Positions 26,075 to 35,824 of a stretch of DNA of 64,000 nt are shown piece by piece. Position 1 is the first letter of the stretch. Every line of letters begins with the position of its first letter. The notes beneath the pieces are model-generated. The model was not told the origin of the DNA. It worked only from the letters and a program-made list of their open reading frames with translations, and searched no databases. Source of the stretch: REEB95 sp035934995 (lineage in GTDB: Bacteria > Pseudomonadota > Alphaproteobacteria > ATCC43930 > CGMCC-115725); the NCBI GenBank assembly GCA_035934995.1, contig DASYXI010000009.1, positions 39,953-103,952 on the forward strand. Direction: 5' to 3'. The translations under genes were made by a program, and so were the position numbers.

Positions 26075-26244
26075 ATCTCGAATCCGTTCCGATGCCCGTT
26101 CATGCTCCGCGTTTCGCGGAAACGGCAATGGAGAATTGGTCCTTCGGCAACGGCGGCGCGCAATACGCCGGGAGCTAGACGCTGCCTTAAAAAGATCACC
26201 ATCGCCCGCCTCACTCGTCACCTAAAGCGAGCAGCGGAGACGCG

Positions 26245-27693
26245 ATGGCGCGACACGGCGGCCCGGCTGATCCATCGTTTGAGACCGATATTCCTGCGCG
26301 GCTCGACCGGTTGCCGTGGCATCGATTCCACTGGCTGGTGGTCACCGCGCTCGGCGTGACGTGGATTCTCGATGGTCTCGAAGTCACGCTGGTCGGCTCG
26401 CTGTCGGGCGCCTTCGCCGGCAGCGGCGGGCTGTCGATGAGCGAAAGCCAAGTCGGACTGGCTGCCAGCGCTTACCTTGCCGGCGCAATCGCTGGCGCGC
26501 TGGGTTTCGGCCAGCTCACCGATCTTTACGGCCGCAAGAAATTGTTCAGCATCACCGTCCTGGTTTATGCGGTCGCCACCATCGCCACCGGCCTGTCATG
26601 GAATTTCTTTTCCTTCGCGCTATTCCGCTTCTGCACTGGCGCCGGCATCGGCGGCGAATATGCCGCGATCAATTCGGCGATCGACGAGCTGATCCCCGCC
26701 CGTGTCCGCGGCTGGACCGATCTGGCGATCAACGGCACGTTCTGGATCGGCGCGGCGCTCGGCGCCGGTGCGTCGCTGGTCGTGCTCAACCCGCGGCTGC
26801 TGCCGCCATGGCTCGGCTGGCGCCTCGCGTTCGGCATTGGCGGCGCGCTCGGCTTCGGTGTCGTCGTCTTGCGGCGTTACGTTCCCGAAAGTCCACGCTG
26901 GCTGATGACACACGGACGGATCGCCGAAGCGGAACAAGTCGTTCGCGAAATCGAAAGCCGCATCGGCAAGGACGCGAGCCGCGCACTGCCGCCAACCGGC
27001 AACCCGATCCGGCTGAAACCACGGGGACCGGTACGGCTGGCCGAGCTCGGCGTCGTGCTGCTGCGCCGTTATCCGCGGCGCACCGTGCTCGCCTTGTTGC
27101 TGATGACGGCGCAGGCGTTCTGCTACAACGCCGTCTTCTTCACCTATGCGCTGGTGCTCCAGCGGTTCTACGCCGTGCCGTCGGATCGCGTCGGCGAATA
27201 TATCCTCGCGTTTGCGGCCGGAAATTTTCTCGGTCCGCTGCTGTTGGGCCGCCTATTCGACACCATCGGCCGGCGCGTCATGATCACGCTGACCTACGGT
27301 ATTGCCGGCGGCTTGATGGCCGTAATGGCGCTGCTCTTCGCGTTCGGCGGGCTCGACGCAATCGGCCAGACGGCCTTGTGGACGGTAATATTCTTCGTCG
27401 CGTCGGCGGCGGCGAGCGCGGCTTATCTCACCGCCGGCGAAATCTTTCCGCTTGAGCTGCGCGCGTTGATCATCGCGCTGTTTTATGCTTTTGGCACGGC
27501 CGTCGGCGGCATCGCCGGCCCGGCGCTGTTCGGTTTCTTAATTGAAAGCGGCTCGCGGCCGGCGCTGATGTGGGGCTATCTGTTGGCCGCGACGTTGATG
27601 ATCGTCGCGGCGGGGGCCGAAGCGACGATTGGCATCGCTGCCGAAGGCCGCCCGCTCGAAGAGGTGGCCGCGCCGCTCTCCACCGCCCTCTGA
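26245..27693 (+). CDS. MFS transporter, sugar/aromatic-acid porter type
   Basis: A 482-residue inner-membrane protein with about 12 hydrophobic helices. Loop 2-3 carries the MFS signature GQLTDLYGRKKLF, and the fourth/fifth helix region has FRFCTGAGIGGEYAAINSAI and PARVRG; the second half repeats GRLFDTIGRRVM. The N-terminal LPWHRFHWLVVTALGVTWILDG is common in metabolite:H+ symporters of this type. Substrate unknown. No obvious metabolic partner adjoins it. Confidence 0.85.
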   Translation: MARHGGPADPSFETDIPARLDRLPWHRFHWLVVTALGVTWILDGLEVTLVGSLSGAFAGSGGLSMSESQVGLAASAYLAGAIAGALGFGQLTDLYGRKKLFSITVLVYAVATIATGLSWNFFSFALFRFCTGAGIGGEYAAINSAIDELIPARVRGWTDLAINGTFWIGAALGAGASLVVLNPRLLPPWLGWRLAFGIGGALGFGVVVLRRYVPESPRWLMTHGRIAEAEQVVREIESRIGKDASRALPPTGNPIRLKPRGPVRLAELGVVLLRRYPRRTVLALLLMTAQAFCYNAVFFTYALVLQRFYAVPSDRVGEYILAFAAGNFLGPLLLGRLFDTIGRRVMITLTYGIAGGLMAVMALLFAFGGLDAIGQTALWTVIFFVASAAASAAYLTAGEIFPLELRALIIALFYAFGTAVGGIAGPALFGFLIESGSRPALMWGYLLAATLMIVAAGAEATIGIAAEGRPLEEVAAPLSTAL

Positions 27694-27794
27694 TCAGGCG
27701 CGGCGCTTTTGCCGCGCATGCCTCCCCGCAAAATATCGCATTGAACGGCCGGCACCGAACCGCGCTAGCTTGCGGCGGAAATCCGGAGTTCCGA

Positions 27795-28991
27795 ATGCCG
27801 GTCGAGATCGAAGCGTGCGGCGTGCCCGGCCCGCGGCCGCGGCATGCCGCGATCGCGGGCCTGTCGGCGTTGCTGCTCGGTATCGGCCTGTCGCGATTCG
27901 GCTTTACGCCGCTGATCCCGGCGTTGGTGCAGGCCGGATGGTTCACCGCCGCGCAAGCCGGCTATCTCGGCGCCACCAATCTTGCGGGCTATGTCGTCGG
28001 CGCGGCCATCGCCCGACGCGCCGCTCATCACATCCCGGCCATGACGCTGGTGAAGGCGGCGATGATCCTCGCCGCGGCAAGTTTCGCGGGCTGCGCCGCG
28101 CCGCTGGGCTTCGGTTGGTATTTCGGCTGGCGGCTGCTTTCCGGAATCGTCGGCGGCGTGCTGATGATCCTGGCGCCGACCGCCGTGCTCGCGGCGACGC
28201 CGGTCGATCGTCGCGGCCGCGTCGCCGGCATCGTGTTCACCGGTGTCGGCGCCGGCATCGCCGTGTCCGGCACCGCGATCCCCTGGCTGGTGCGCGCCGG
28301 ATTGCCGACGGCGTGGCTGACGTTGGCTGTCATTGGCGTCGTATTGACGATCGTGGCGTGGAGCGGCTGGCCGCACCATGCGCACATTCCCGACGGGCGC
28401 GGGCCAGCCGCGCGGCCGCCGCTGTCGCCGATGGTCATACGCTTGGTGATTTCGTATGGCGTCATCGGCCTCGCGTTCGCGCCGCACACCGTTTACTGGA
28501 CCGATTTCATCGCTCGCGGCCTCGGCCTGGGCTTGGACGTCGGTGGATTCTATTGGCTGGTGCTCGGCCTCGGCGCGGCCTGCGGTCCGATGCTGACCGG
28601 CTTCGTTGCCGAGCGCCTGGGTTTTGCACGCACCTATACGCTGATCCTCGTCGCGCTCGCGGTTTGCATCGGCGCGCCGGCGCTCTGGCCGAGCCTGCCG
28701 GTGCTGCTGCTTTCCTCGTTCGGTACGGGCGCGTTTGGCCTCGCCACGACGTCGTTGGGATCCGGCCGCGCGGGTGAATTGGTGCCGATTGAACAGCACC
28801 GACAACTTTGGGGCTGGATGACCATCGCTTACGCGATCGTCTATGCCAGTGGCGGCTATATCAGCGCCTTCATCTTTGCGCGCACCGGCTCGTATTCGCT
28901 GCTGTTCGCGTTCGGCGCGGCGATGGCGTTGGTATCGGCGCTGTTCGCCTGGTGGTCGGCGCGGAGCGAGCACATCGGACTCTCGGCCTAA
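27795..28991 (+). CDS. MFS transporter, YbfB/YjiJ family
   Basis: A 398-residue protein with about 12 transmembrane helices. The first helix IAGLSALLLGIGLSRFGFTPLIPAL, followed by AGYLGATNLAGYVVGA, is the YbfB/YjiJ pattern. Start chosen at ATG 27795 with GGAG 8-12 bases upstream. Substrate unknown. Confidence 0.83.
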   Translation: MPVEIEACGVPGPRPRHAAIAGLSALLLGIGLSRFGFTPLIPALVQAGWFTAAQAGYLGATNLAGYVVGAAIARRAAHHIPAMTLVKAAMILAAASFAGCAAPLGFGWYFGWRLLSGIVGGVLMILAPTAVLAATPVDRRGRVAGIVFTGVGAGIAVSGTAIPWLVRAGLPTAWLTLAVIGVVLTIVAWSGWPHHAHIPDGRGPAARPPLSPMVIRLVISYGVIGLAFAPHTVYWTDFIARGLGLGLDVGGFYWLVLGLGAACGPMLTGFVAERLGFARTYTLILVALAVCIGAPALWPSLPVLLLSSFGTGAFGLATTSLGSGRAGELVPIEQHRQLWGWMTIAYAIVYASGGYISAFIFARTGSYSLLFAFGAAMALVSALFAWWSARSEHIGLSA

Positions 28992-29187
28992 ACCACGGCG
29001 CGCGGCGCGCAGCACGGCAAAAAAATGGCGGCGCCATGGCGGCTTGATGGCGCGCCGAAAGGCGGCATGCCGAAAAAATGCCGCATGTCCATTTCATCAT
29101 TCCATCACGCAACCGGACCAACGGGCGATCGTTATTACGCCCGGTTTCGTAGTCTTTCGTGCCGTCTGAACCAGGCTGGAGCGCATC

Positions 29188-30831
29188 ATGCTCAACGAGA
29201 GCATCGGACGCCGTGTCACCGGAGGGGCCGGCAAAGTCGGCCTGATTTTATGCGGCTTCGGAATCATGACCGCGCTCGTTTTCTCGGTCGACATCCACGC
29301 GCTGTGGCGCGACCTGATGATGGTCGGATTCGGCCTGACCATCATCCTCGCGCTGCATGCGGTGGTGATCGCAATCGACGGAATGAGCTGGCTGACGCTG
29401 ATGCCGAAGCGCGATGCCGCAACATTCTCCTTGCTCGTATGGGCGCGTTGGGTGCGCGAATCCACCAACCTGTTGTTGCCGGTGGCGCAGGTCGGCGGCG
29501 AAGTCGCCGGAGTCCGCCTACTGACGTTGAACGGCGTGAGCCTGCGCATCGCCAGCGCCAGCGTCATCCTCGACAAACTCTCTGAGGGCGTGAGCCAGCT
29601 GGTCTTCGCCATGTTCGGCCTCGGTATCTTGATCGCGGCGCGCGGCGTCAGCGACTTGGCGCTCGCCATCGCCTCGGCGCTTGCCATCATCAGCATCGCC
29701 GTCATTGGCGTCGTCGCGGTTCAGCGCGCCGGCGGCTTCGACGGCGCCGAGCGCTGGCTGCTTGGCGTCTACACACGAATCCATCCGCGCGCGCCCGACG
29801 CGCTCGCCAGCGTCGTCGAAACGATGCGGTCGACAGGCCGCGTGCGCCCTTTTGCCATCAGCGTCGGCCAGCATCTGGCGGCCTGGTGCATCGGCAGCGG
29901 CGAGACATGGCTCGCTCTGCGCTTCATGGGACATCCGATCAGCGTGCCGACGGCGCTCGCGATCGAAAGTCTCGGCAGCGTCATTGCCGCCGCCGGTTTC
30001 ATTGTACCCGGCGCGATCGGCGTGCAGGAAAGCGGCTACATGGCCATCGGCGCGGCCTTGGGGCTACCCGCCGAGCTCGGCCTGGCGATGTCGCTGGTCA
30101 AACGCGCGCGACAGATTCTGCTCGGCGTGCCGGCGCTCGCGTCTTGGCAAGCCTCTGAACTCGGCTGGCTGCGGTTGCGCCAGCGCAACCACGTCCGAAT
30201 TGGGGCGCCGCCAAGCAGTGCATCGAACGCCTATGTTCGGCGTGCGATCCGCGTCGCGCTGCGGCCGCTCGCCAACACCGGCTTGATGCCCAATCATTTG
30301 ACGACGTTGCGGATCGCGACGGGCCTTGCCGCGTGTGCGGCCTGTTGCCTTGGGACAACCGCGGGCAATTGGTGGGCCGGCGGACTTTGGATCGTGTCGT
30401 GTCTGTTCGATCGCGCCGACGGCGAATTCGCCCGCCTCACCAAGCAATGCAGTCGCATTGGCCACGTTTACGATTACTACGGCGACGTGGCGCTGAACGC
30501 GTTGATCTTCCTCGCTATCGGCATTGGATTGCGTCAAACGGTCGGCGGATCGTGGACGATTGCTCTCGGTGTGTGGACCACGCTCGCGATCGCCGGCGCG
30601 TCGATCCTTGCCGAGACGCTGGAACGGCATATCGGCGAAAAAAGCTTCCCGTCGCAGGCGGGATTCGATTTCGACGATATCCTGTTCGTCCTCGCACCGG
30701 TGATTTCGCTCGGGCATGGGTTTGCCTTGCTCGTCGGCGGCGCGATCGGCGCCCCCGTGGCCGTGCTGATCCTTGGCATGCGATTAAGCCAGTTGCGGGC
30801 GTCGTCGCACCGCGTTGTGGGCGCCGACTAG
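29188..30831 (+). CDS. Fusion: flippase-like (UPF0104/HpnL-type) domain + CDP-alcohol phosphatidyltransferase
   Basis: A 547-residue inner-membrane protein. Residues 1 to about 330 are multi-spanning and carry RESTNLLLPVAQVGGEVAGVRLL and ESLGSVIAAAGFIVPGAIGVQE, typical of the lysylphosphatidylglycerol-synthase-TM/HpnL flippase-like family. The C-terminal part has a complete CDP-alcohol phosphotransferase motif: Asp408, Asp411-Gly412, Ala415-Arg416, Gly425, Asp429 and Asp433. A lipid head-group transferase fused to a putative lipid flippase or exporter is implied; neither donor nor acceptor is known. It converges with the MipA gene, sharing 4 bp (CTAG). Confidence 0.8.
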   Translation: MLNESIGRRVTGGAGKVGLILCGFGIMTALVFSVDIHALWRDLMMVGFGLTIILALHAVVIAIDGMSWLTLMPKRDAATFSLLVWARWVRESTNLLLPVAQVGGEVAGVRLLTLNGVSLRIASASVILDKLSEGVSQLVFAMFGLGILIAARGVSDLALAIASALAIISIAVIGVVAVQRAGGFDGAERWLLGVYTRIHPRAPDALASVVETMRSTGRVRPFAISVGQHLAAWCIGSGETWLALRFMGHPISVPTALAIESLGSVIAAAGFIVPGAIGVQESGYMAIGAALGLPAELGLAMSLVKRARQILLGVPALASWQASELGWLRLRQRNHVRIGAPPSSASNAYVRRAIRVALRPLANTGLMPNHLTTLRIATGLAACAACCLGTTAGNWWAGGLWIVSCLFDRADGEFARLTKQCSRIGHVYDYYGDVALNALIFLAIGIGLRQTVGGSWTIALGVWTTLAIAGASILAETLERHIGEKSFPSQAGFDFDDILFVLAPVISLGHGFALLVGGAIGAPVAVLILGMRLSQLRASSHRVVGAD

Positions 30832-31658
30832 AATTCGTAATCGACATTGAGCGACCCGCCGAGCTGGTTCGGGTTTTCGACGATCGGGCTGTCGGCCGCT
30901 GAATCGAGCAGGCGTTCGTAGGCGAGATCGCAGTCGATCAACCAGTGATCGGTGATGTGATAGATCGCGGTAACGCCGAAATTGGCGTTGGCAAAGCCTG
31001 CGTGGGCGCGATAGAGCGGAAACCGGGAATTCGGAATCGCCTGGGTGGTGTTGATGCCGAAATAGCGCTGCATGTAGCGATCGTTCGCGAAGGTGACCGC
31101 CGGCCCGACGAACACGACGAGCTTCTCGTTGCCGACGACCGGCAGGTAGACGCCGAGATTGCCGATGAGTCCGTCGACGCCGCCGAGCGCCTGCCCGAGA
31201 TCGGCTTTGATCACGACCGGCAGGATCGCATATTCGCCGAAGGCGCGGATGATGGGCGCCGGCGGGATGCTACCGGTGCCGTTGAGCGCCCGCTGATCGT
31301 GTTGGCTGCGGCCGGTATCGTAGCCGACCTCGATGCCGGCGCGATAATTCCGGCCATGCAGCAGATTGACGCCAAGACCTTCACCGGTCGACAGGAATAC
31401 CCAGTCCTTGTAGCGAACGTCGATCACCGGCTCGGGCATCAGTTCGTAATGATCGGAACCCACGTAATTCGGACTGACGTCCACGCCGCCACCGAGGACC
31501 ACATCCCAATTCGGGATCGGGCCGCCGATGTCGCGCAAGACAATCCCTGAATCGTTCTGCCAGGATGCAAACGGCGACGGCATTTGCGCGCGCGCCGGAT
31601 GATACGAAAGCACCACCAGCAGGACGGCGACGATCAGCGCTGGCCTGGATTTTGGCAT
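30828..31658 (-). CDS. MipA/OmpV-family outer-membrane protein
   Basis: About 276 residues with a signal peptide (MPKSRPALIVAVLLVVLSYHPARAQ). The mature protein has NWDVVLGGGVDVSPNYVGSD, PEPVIDVRYKDWVFLS and alternating beta-strand segments to the end LGGSLNVDYEF, ending in Phe as outer-membrane barrels do. The start at 31658 was chosen for the signal peptide; in-frame ATGs at 31697 and 31751 exist. The family is linked to MltA-interacting scaffold proteins. Divergent from the ABC transporter operon. Confidence 0.8.
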   Translation of the reverse strand: MPKSRPALIVAVLLVVLSYHPARAQMPSPFASWQNDSGIVLRDIGGPIPNWDVVLGGGVDVSPNYVGSDHYELMPEPVIDVRYKDWVFLSTGEGLGVNLLHGRNYRAGIEVGYDTGRSQHDQRALNGTGSIPPAPIIRAFGEYAILPVVIKADLGQALGGVDGLIGNLGVYLPVVGNEKLVVFVGPAVTFANDRYMQRYFGINTTQAIPNSRFPLYRAHAGFANANFGVTAIYHITDHWLIDCDLAYERLLDSAADSPIVENPNQLGGSLNVDYEF

Positions 31659-31843
31659 GCCAAACGCCGGCCTTTGCGGATTGCTCGATGACCCCATTGG
31701 CGTATCGAATTTCGCAGTAATCGCCACCTTCCGTGAACCGATGTACGCCAACGCGCGGCAAGACCGCCGCCCGAACGCAGCATGATCCGGGCGGCCGCTC
31801 TAATAACGCGACCCGCCGCCGCCGGTTCCGACGCGTTTACGAA

Positions 31844-31929
31844 GCGCGGATGACTCCGCGCTGATGATCAAGCTATAATCAACGCCAAGGTTAGTGGATC
31901 AAAAAATCGTTTCGGGCGTCATGCTAACC
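31844..31929 (+). promoter_or_regulatory. Promoter and structured leader of the ABC-transporter operon
   Basis: A hairpin GCGCGGA-TGAC-TCCGCGC (31844-31861) is followed by a good -10 box TATAAT (31874-31879). Downstream, GGTTAG (31889-31894) can pair with CTAACC (31924-31929), which sits directly before the AAGGAG Shine-Dalgarno of the binding-protein gene. No good -35 is evident. Suggests regulated transcription or translation; not proven. Confidence 0.35.
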
Positions 31930-31943
31930 AAGGAGAAAAACCA

Positions 31944-33131
31944 ATGTCGGGAGGGACCCTACGTGCGCGCGGGGGCGCGTTTCTTGCCCCGCTGATCGCC
32001 GTCGCATTTCTGTTCGCAGCGACCGCGGTCCACGCTCAAAAGCCGATTGTCGTCGGCGCATCGATCTCGGAAACCGGGCCGCTGGCCGTCGACGCGGCCT
32101 ATCACTTGAAAGGCATTCAGCTCGGCGTTGCCGACGCCAATGCGCATGGCGGCTGGCTCGGCCGCAAGCTCGCGCTCAAATACTATGACGATCAGAGCAA
32201 TCCCGGCACGGCGGTCCGGCTTTATACCCGGTTGATCACCGAGGATAAGGTCGATTTGCTCGTCGGACCGTATTCGAGCGGCATCAGCCAGGCGGTCGCG
32301 CCGTTGGTGAACAAGTACGAGCGGCCGACCCCGATGCCGGGCGCTTCCCTGCCCGCGATCTTCTCGGCGAGCAACAAATGGGCCTTCCAGCTGCTGCCGC
32401 CGGCCACCGGCTATCTCGACGGCATCCTGCCGTTGATGAAGAGCCAGGGCGCGCACAAGGTCGCAATCCTTCAGGCACAGCTGTCGTTTACGCTGGCTTG
32501 CGGCCAGGCGCGGCTCGATCAGGCCAAGGCCCTTGGCATGGACGTGGTCTATTCCACGACCTATGCCATGCCGCCACCGGACTTCTCTTCGATCGCGCTC
32601 GCGATCAAGAGCGCCAATCCGGACGGCGTTGTCGTCTGTTCCTACTATCCTGACGCGGTCGGCCTGGCGCAGGCGCTGCATCGCATCGGCTATGCGCCGA
32701 AGTTCTTCGCCGAGACCATTGGCCCGGCCGAAGACCAGTTCATCAGCGCGTTGGGACCGATCACCAATCGGATCATCTCCAATACCAGCTGGTGGCCGGC
32801 CCTGAAGACGCATGACAATGCGGGCTTCATCGCGCGGTACAAGGCGATGTTCCACGAGGATCCGGATTACCATGTGGCGGCGACATATTCCGCCATGGAG
32901 GTGCTTGGTGCTGCGGTCAAGGCCACCAAGTCACTCGATCCGGCGAAGTTGCGGGATTGGATCGCGACGCATGACGTGCCGACCGTGGAAGGCACATTCA
33001 AGGCGGGCCCGACCGGCCTTTCGATCGGATTCGCCCAGTACATGTTCCAAATCCAGAACGGCAAACGCCTCCTGGTTTGGCCGGTGAAGGACGAACAGGC
33101 GAAAGCGCAGGTGCCTTACACCGGCCAATAG
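31944..33131 (+). CDS. Branched-chain amino-acid-type ABC transporter, periplasmic binding protein
   Basis: A 395-residue secreted protein (signal peptide ending AVHAQ, about residue 32). It starts PIVVGASISETGPLAVDAAYHLKG and has GRKLALKYYDDQSNPGTAVRL and LLVGPYSSGISQAVAPLV, characteristic of the LivK/Peripla_BP_6 family. AAGGAG precedes the ATG. Ligand unknown: relatives bind amino acids, amides, aromatic acids or carboxylates. First gene of the transporter operon. Confidence 0.88.
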   Translation: MSGGTLRARGGAFLAPLIAVAFLFAATAVHAQKPIVVGASISETGPLAVDAAYHLKGIQLGVADANAHGGWLGRKLALKYYDDQSNPGTAVRLYTRLITEDKVDLLVGPYSSGISQAVAPLVNKYERPTPMPGASLPAIFSASNKWAFQLLPPATGYLDGILPLMKSQGAHKVAILQAQLSFTLACGQARLDQAKALGMDVVYSTTYAMPPPDFSSIALAIKSANPDGVVVCSYYPDAVGLAQALHRIGYAPKFFAETIGPAEDQFISALGPITNRIISNTSWWPALKTHDNAGFIARYKAMFHEDPDYHVAATYSAMEVLGAAVKATKSLDPAKLRDWIATHDVPTVEGTFKAGPTGLSIGFAQYMFQIQNGKRLLVWPVKDEQAKAQVPYTGQ

Positions 33132-33171
33132 CCGCGGCCATAGTTAGGGGGTTGATGGTCGGGGCGGTCGG

Positions 33172-34035
33172 GTGATCGTACTGCAGTTGGTCGTGAATGG
33201 GGTGCTCCTGGGCGGGACCTACATTCTGCTTGCCCAGGGGCTCAACCTCGTGTTCGGCGTCATGGGCATCGTCAACCTTGCCCATGGCTCGATCATCACC
33301 TTCGTCGGCGTGTTCACCTATTGGGTCGTAACCCAGACGAATCTTAATCCGCTGCTGCTGTTGCCGCTCGTTTTCGTGGTCGCGCTCGTCGTCGGCGGCG
33401 TGCTCCAGCGCCTATTGCTTGAGCCGCTCGCCAAGCTCGGCAACCGGCGCGAGTTGCTGAGCCTGATGGTCACGTTCGGCCTGTCCTATGTCATCGTCGA
33501 AATGGCAATCAACCTCTTCGGTTCGCAATACGTTTCGCTGCCGAACCTGCAAGAGACGTGGACGGTTGCCGGCCTCGCGGTCAACGAGGCTCTGGTCGTG
33601 GCCGGCGTCCTTGGCGCGGTGATTTCCGGTTGCCTGCATGTCTGGCTGCATTACACGGCATCGGGCAAGGCCTTGCTCGCGACGTCGCAGAACGCAACGG
33701 GTGCCGTCACGTGCGGCATCGACGTGCGGCGGATGCGCGGCATCTCCTTCGCCATCGGGTCGGCGCTCGCCGCCATCGCGGGCGTCCTGCTGATCCTGAT
33801 CCTGCCGCTCTCGGCGCCGACGGCGGACACGCTCACCATTCTGGCGTTCGTCATCGTCGCCCTCGGCGGCCTCGGCGACTACAAGGGCGCGGTCTTCGCC
33901 GGACTGCTTCTCGGCCTGGTGCAGTCGGGCGTCGGCTACTATCTGGGCGGCGACGTCGAAGTCATCGTTCCTTATCTGCTGCTGATCGGCTTCATGGTCC
34001 TGCGTCCGCAAGGCCTCGGCCAGGCCGCTCGGTAG
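33172..34035 (+). CDS. livH: Branched-chain amino-acid-type ABC transporter permease (LivH)
   Basis: A 287-residue inner-membrane permease with about eight helices. It opens at a GTG with LQLVVNGVLLGGTYILLAQG, LNLVFGVMGIVNLAHG, and has the later motif GIDVRRMRGISFAIGSALAA and FVIVALGGLGDYKGAV. These are LivH landmarks. Located 40 bp after the binding-protein gene. Confidence 0.9.
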   Translation: MIVLQLVVNGVLLGGTYILLAQGLNLVFGVMGIVNLAHGSIITFVGVFTYWVVTQTNLNPLLLLPLVFVVALVVGGVLQRLLLEPLAKLGNRRELLSLMVTFGLSYVIVEMAINLFGSQYVSLPNLQETWTVAGLAVNEALVVAGVLGAVISGCLHVWLHYTASGKALLATSQNATGAVTCGIDVRRMRGISFAIGSALAAIAGVLLILILPLSAPTADTLTILAFVIVALGGLGDYKGAVFAGLLLGLVQSGVGYYLGGDVEVIVPYLLLIGFMVLRPQGLGQAAR

Positions 34036-34051
34036 ACACCCGGGCTGCCCC

Positions 34052-35824
34052 GTGAATCTTGACGCGCGACAGGTCGGCCAATGGATCGAGCGGCGGCTTT
34101 CCGCTCCCGCCAGCGCCGGCGTGTCGGGTCCGCGGCCGCTCAGCATCGGAATTTTGATCGCGCTGATCGTCTGCGCCGGCAGCGTACCGCTGGTCACCAG
34201 CGCGTACATTCTGCAACTCGCCACCGACCTCCTCACTTTCGCGGCGTTGGCTTATTCGTGGAACGTCATCAGCGGCTGCACCGGCTATCTATCCTTCGGC
34301 CAGGTCTCGTTCTTCGGCATCGGCGCCTATGCCACCGCGGCCCTGGTCATGCACACGTCCGTGCCATGGTATGTGGACGCCGTCATCGGCGCCACCATCG
34401 GCGGCGTGAGCGCGGCGCTGCTCGGCACCATCATGCTGCGGTTGCGCGGCATCATGTTCGCGCTCGGCATGCTCGGCCTGGCGCGCATTCTCATGGTCGT
34501 GTTCTCCAACTGGGATTTTATCGGCGGCGCCGCGGGATTGACCTTGCCGGCGCAGCTGACGCCCGTTGCGGTCTATCTCGCGATGTGGGTCGCGGCTCTG
34601 GCCGCCTTCGGGCTGAACTATTTCTTGCTGCGCTCGCAATGGGGCCTGTCCGTCATCGGCGTGCGCGACGAAGAGGTTGCCGCCGCCGCGATCGGCGTGC
34701 CGACGTCCTGGGCCAAGACCGTCGCCTTCATCATGAGCGCGCTCGCGCCGGCGGCGGTCGGCGGCCTGGTCGCGTGGAACCGCAGCTTCATCGATCCGCC
34801 GAGCGCTTTCGATCCGACGCTCGACCTGCAGGTCATCGTCTTCGCGCTCTTCGGCGGCATCGGCACCTTGTGGGGACCGGCGCTCGGCACCGTGATCCTC
34901 GTCATCGTCGGCGAGCAGTTCTGGGCCTATCTGCCCGAACTGCAACTGGCGCTTTATGGCGTGCTGGTGATCGCCGTCGTACTCGCCTTCCCCGGCGGCA
35001 TCGTCGGCGTCGCCAACCGCTTTGGCTGGCTGCGGCGCCGGCCGGTCGCGGCGCCGGCGGTATTTCCGATCGTCTCCCGCCCGCCGCGTCCGGCGACGCC
35101 GGGCAGCGACACGATCATCGAGGTCCGCGACCTGACGGTGCGGTTCGGTGGCCTCGTCGCGCTCAACAACGTCTCGCTCGCCGTCCGCCGCGGCGAGATG
35201 GTGAGCATCATCGGCGCCAATGGCGCCGGCAAGACGACGCTGTTCAACGCCATCACCGGCTTCGTCAAGCCCAGCGAAGGCGGCGTCTTCTATCAAGGCA
35301 AGTCCGTGTCCGACATTCCGTCGCACCGCCGCGCCCATCAGGGAATCGCGCGCACGTTCCAGATTCCGCGGCTGATGGAGTCGCTGACGGTTTGGGAAAA
35401 CACCCTGCTCGCCGCGCGCCACGGCCGCCGCAAGGATGCGGCCGTCGAACAGGCGGCCTGGGCGCTGCATACGGTGAAGCTCGACAATTTGTGGCTCGAG
35501 CCGCCGGGAAAATTGAGCCCCGGGCAGCAGCGGCGCCTCGAGATGGCACGCGCGCTGGCGCTCGATCCGACGGTCATTCTGCTCGACGAGGTGATGGCCG
35601 GCATGACGCGCGACGAACAGGGCGAAATCCGCGAAGTCCTTCGCCATTTCCGCGACCTCGGCGTCGCCGCGGTCGCCGGCGTCGAACACATTATCGCGGC
35701 GATCGCCGATATCTCCGATCGCATGATCGTGCTCGATCGCGGCAAGAAGATCGCCGAAGGCGTGCCGGAGGCGGTGCTGCGCGATCCGGTCGTCATCGAA
35801 TCCTATCTCGGCAAAGTGTCGTGA
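34052..35824 (+). CDS. Fused ABC permease-ATPase (LivM-LivG)
   Basis: A 590-residue fusion. Residues 1 to about 335 are a LivM permease (SWNVISGCTGYLSFGQVSFF, VIGVRDEEVAAAAIG, FALFGGIGTLWGPALG). After a short Pro-rich linker, residues from about 350 are a LivG ATPase: Walker A GANGAGKTT, GIARTFQIPRLM, signature LSPGQQRRLEMARAL and Walker B VILLDEVMAG. The fused arrangement is seen in some alphaproteobacterial systems. GTG start at 34052; the end overlaps livF. Confidence 0.9.
   Translation: MNLDARQVGQWIERRLSAPASAGVSGPRPLSIGILIALIVCAGSVPLVTSAYILQLATDLLTFAALAYSWNVISGCTGYLSFGQVSFFGIGAYATAALVMHTSVPWYVDAVIGATIGGVSAALLGTIMLRLRGIMFALGMLGLARILMVVFSNWDFIGGAAGLTLPAQLTPVAVYLAMWVAALAAFGLNYFLLRSQWGLSVIGVRDEEVAAAAIGVPTSWAKTVAFIMSALAPAAVGGLVAWNRSFIDPPSAFDPTLDLQVIVFALFGGIGTLWGPALGTVILVIVGEQFWAYLPELQLALYGVLVIAVVLAFPGGIVGVANRFGWLRRRPVAAPAVFPIVSRPPRPATPGSDTIIEVRDLTVRFGGLVALNNVSLAVRRGEMVSIIGANGAGKTTLFNAITGFVKPSEGGVFYQGKSVSDIPSHRRAHQGIARTFQIPRLMESLTVWENTLLAARHGRRKDAAVEQAAWALHTVKLDNLWLEPPGKLSPGQQRRLEMARALALDPTVILLDEVMAGMTRDEQGEIREVLRHFRDLGVAAVAGVEHIIAAIADISDRMIVLDRGKKIAEGVPEAVLRDPVVIESYLGKVS

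Noticed and set aside
25817..26221. In-frame extension of transketolase upstream to 26221
   Set aside because: It would translate across the antisense of tRNA-Gln; family length and start fit 25816.
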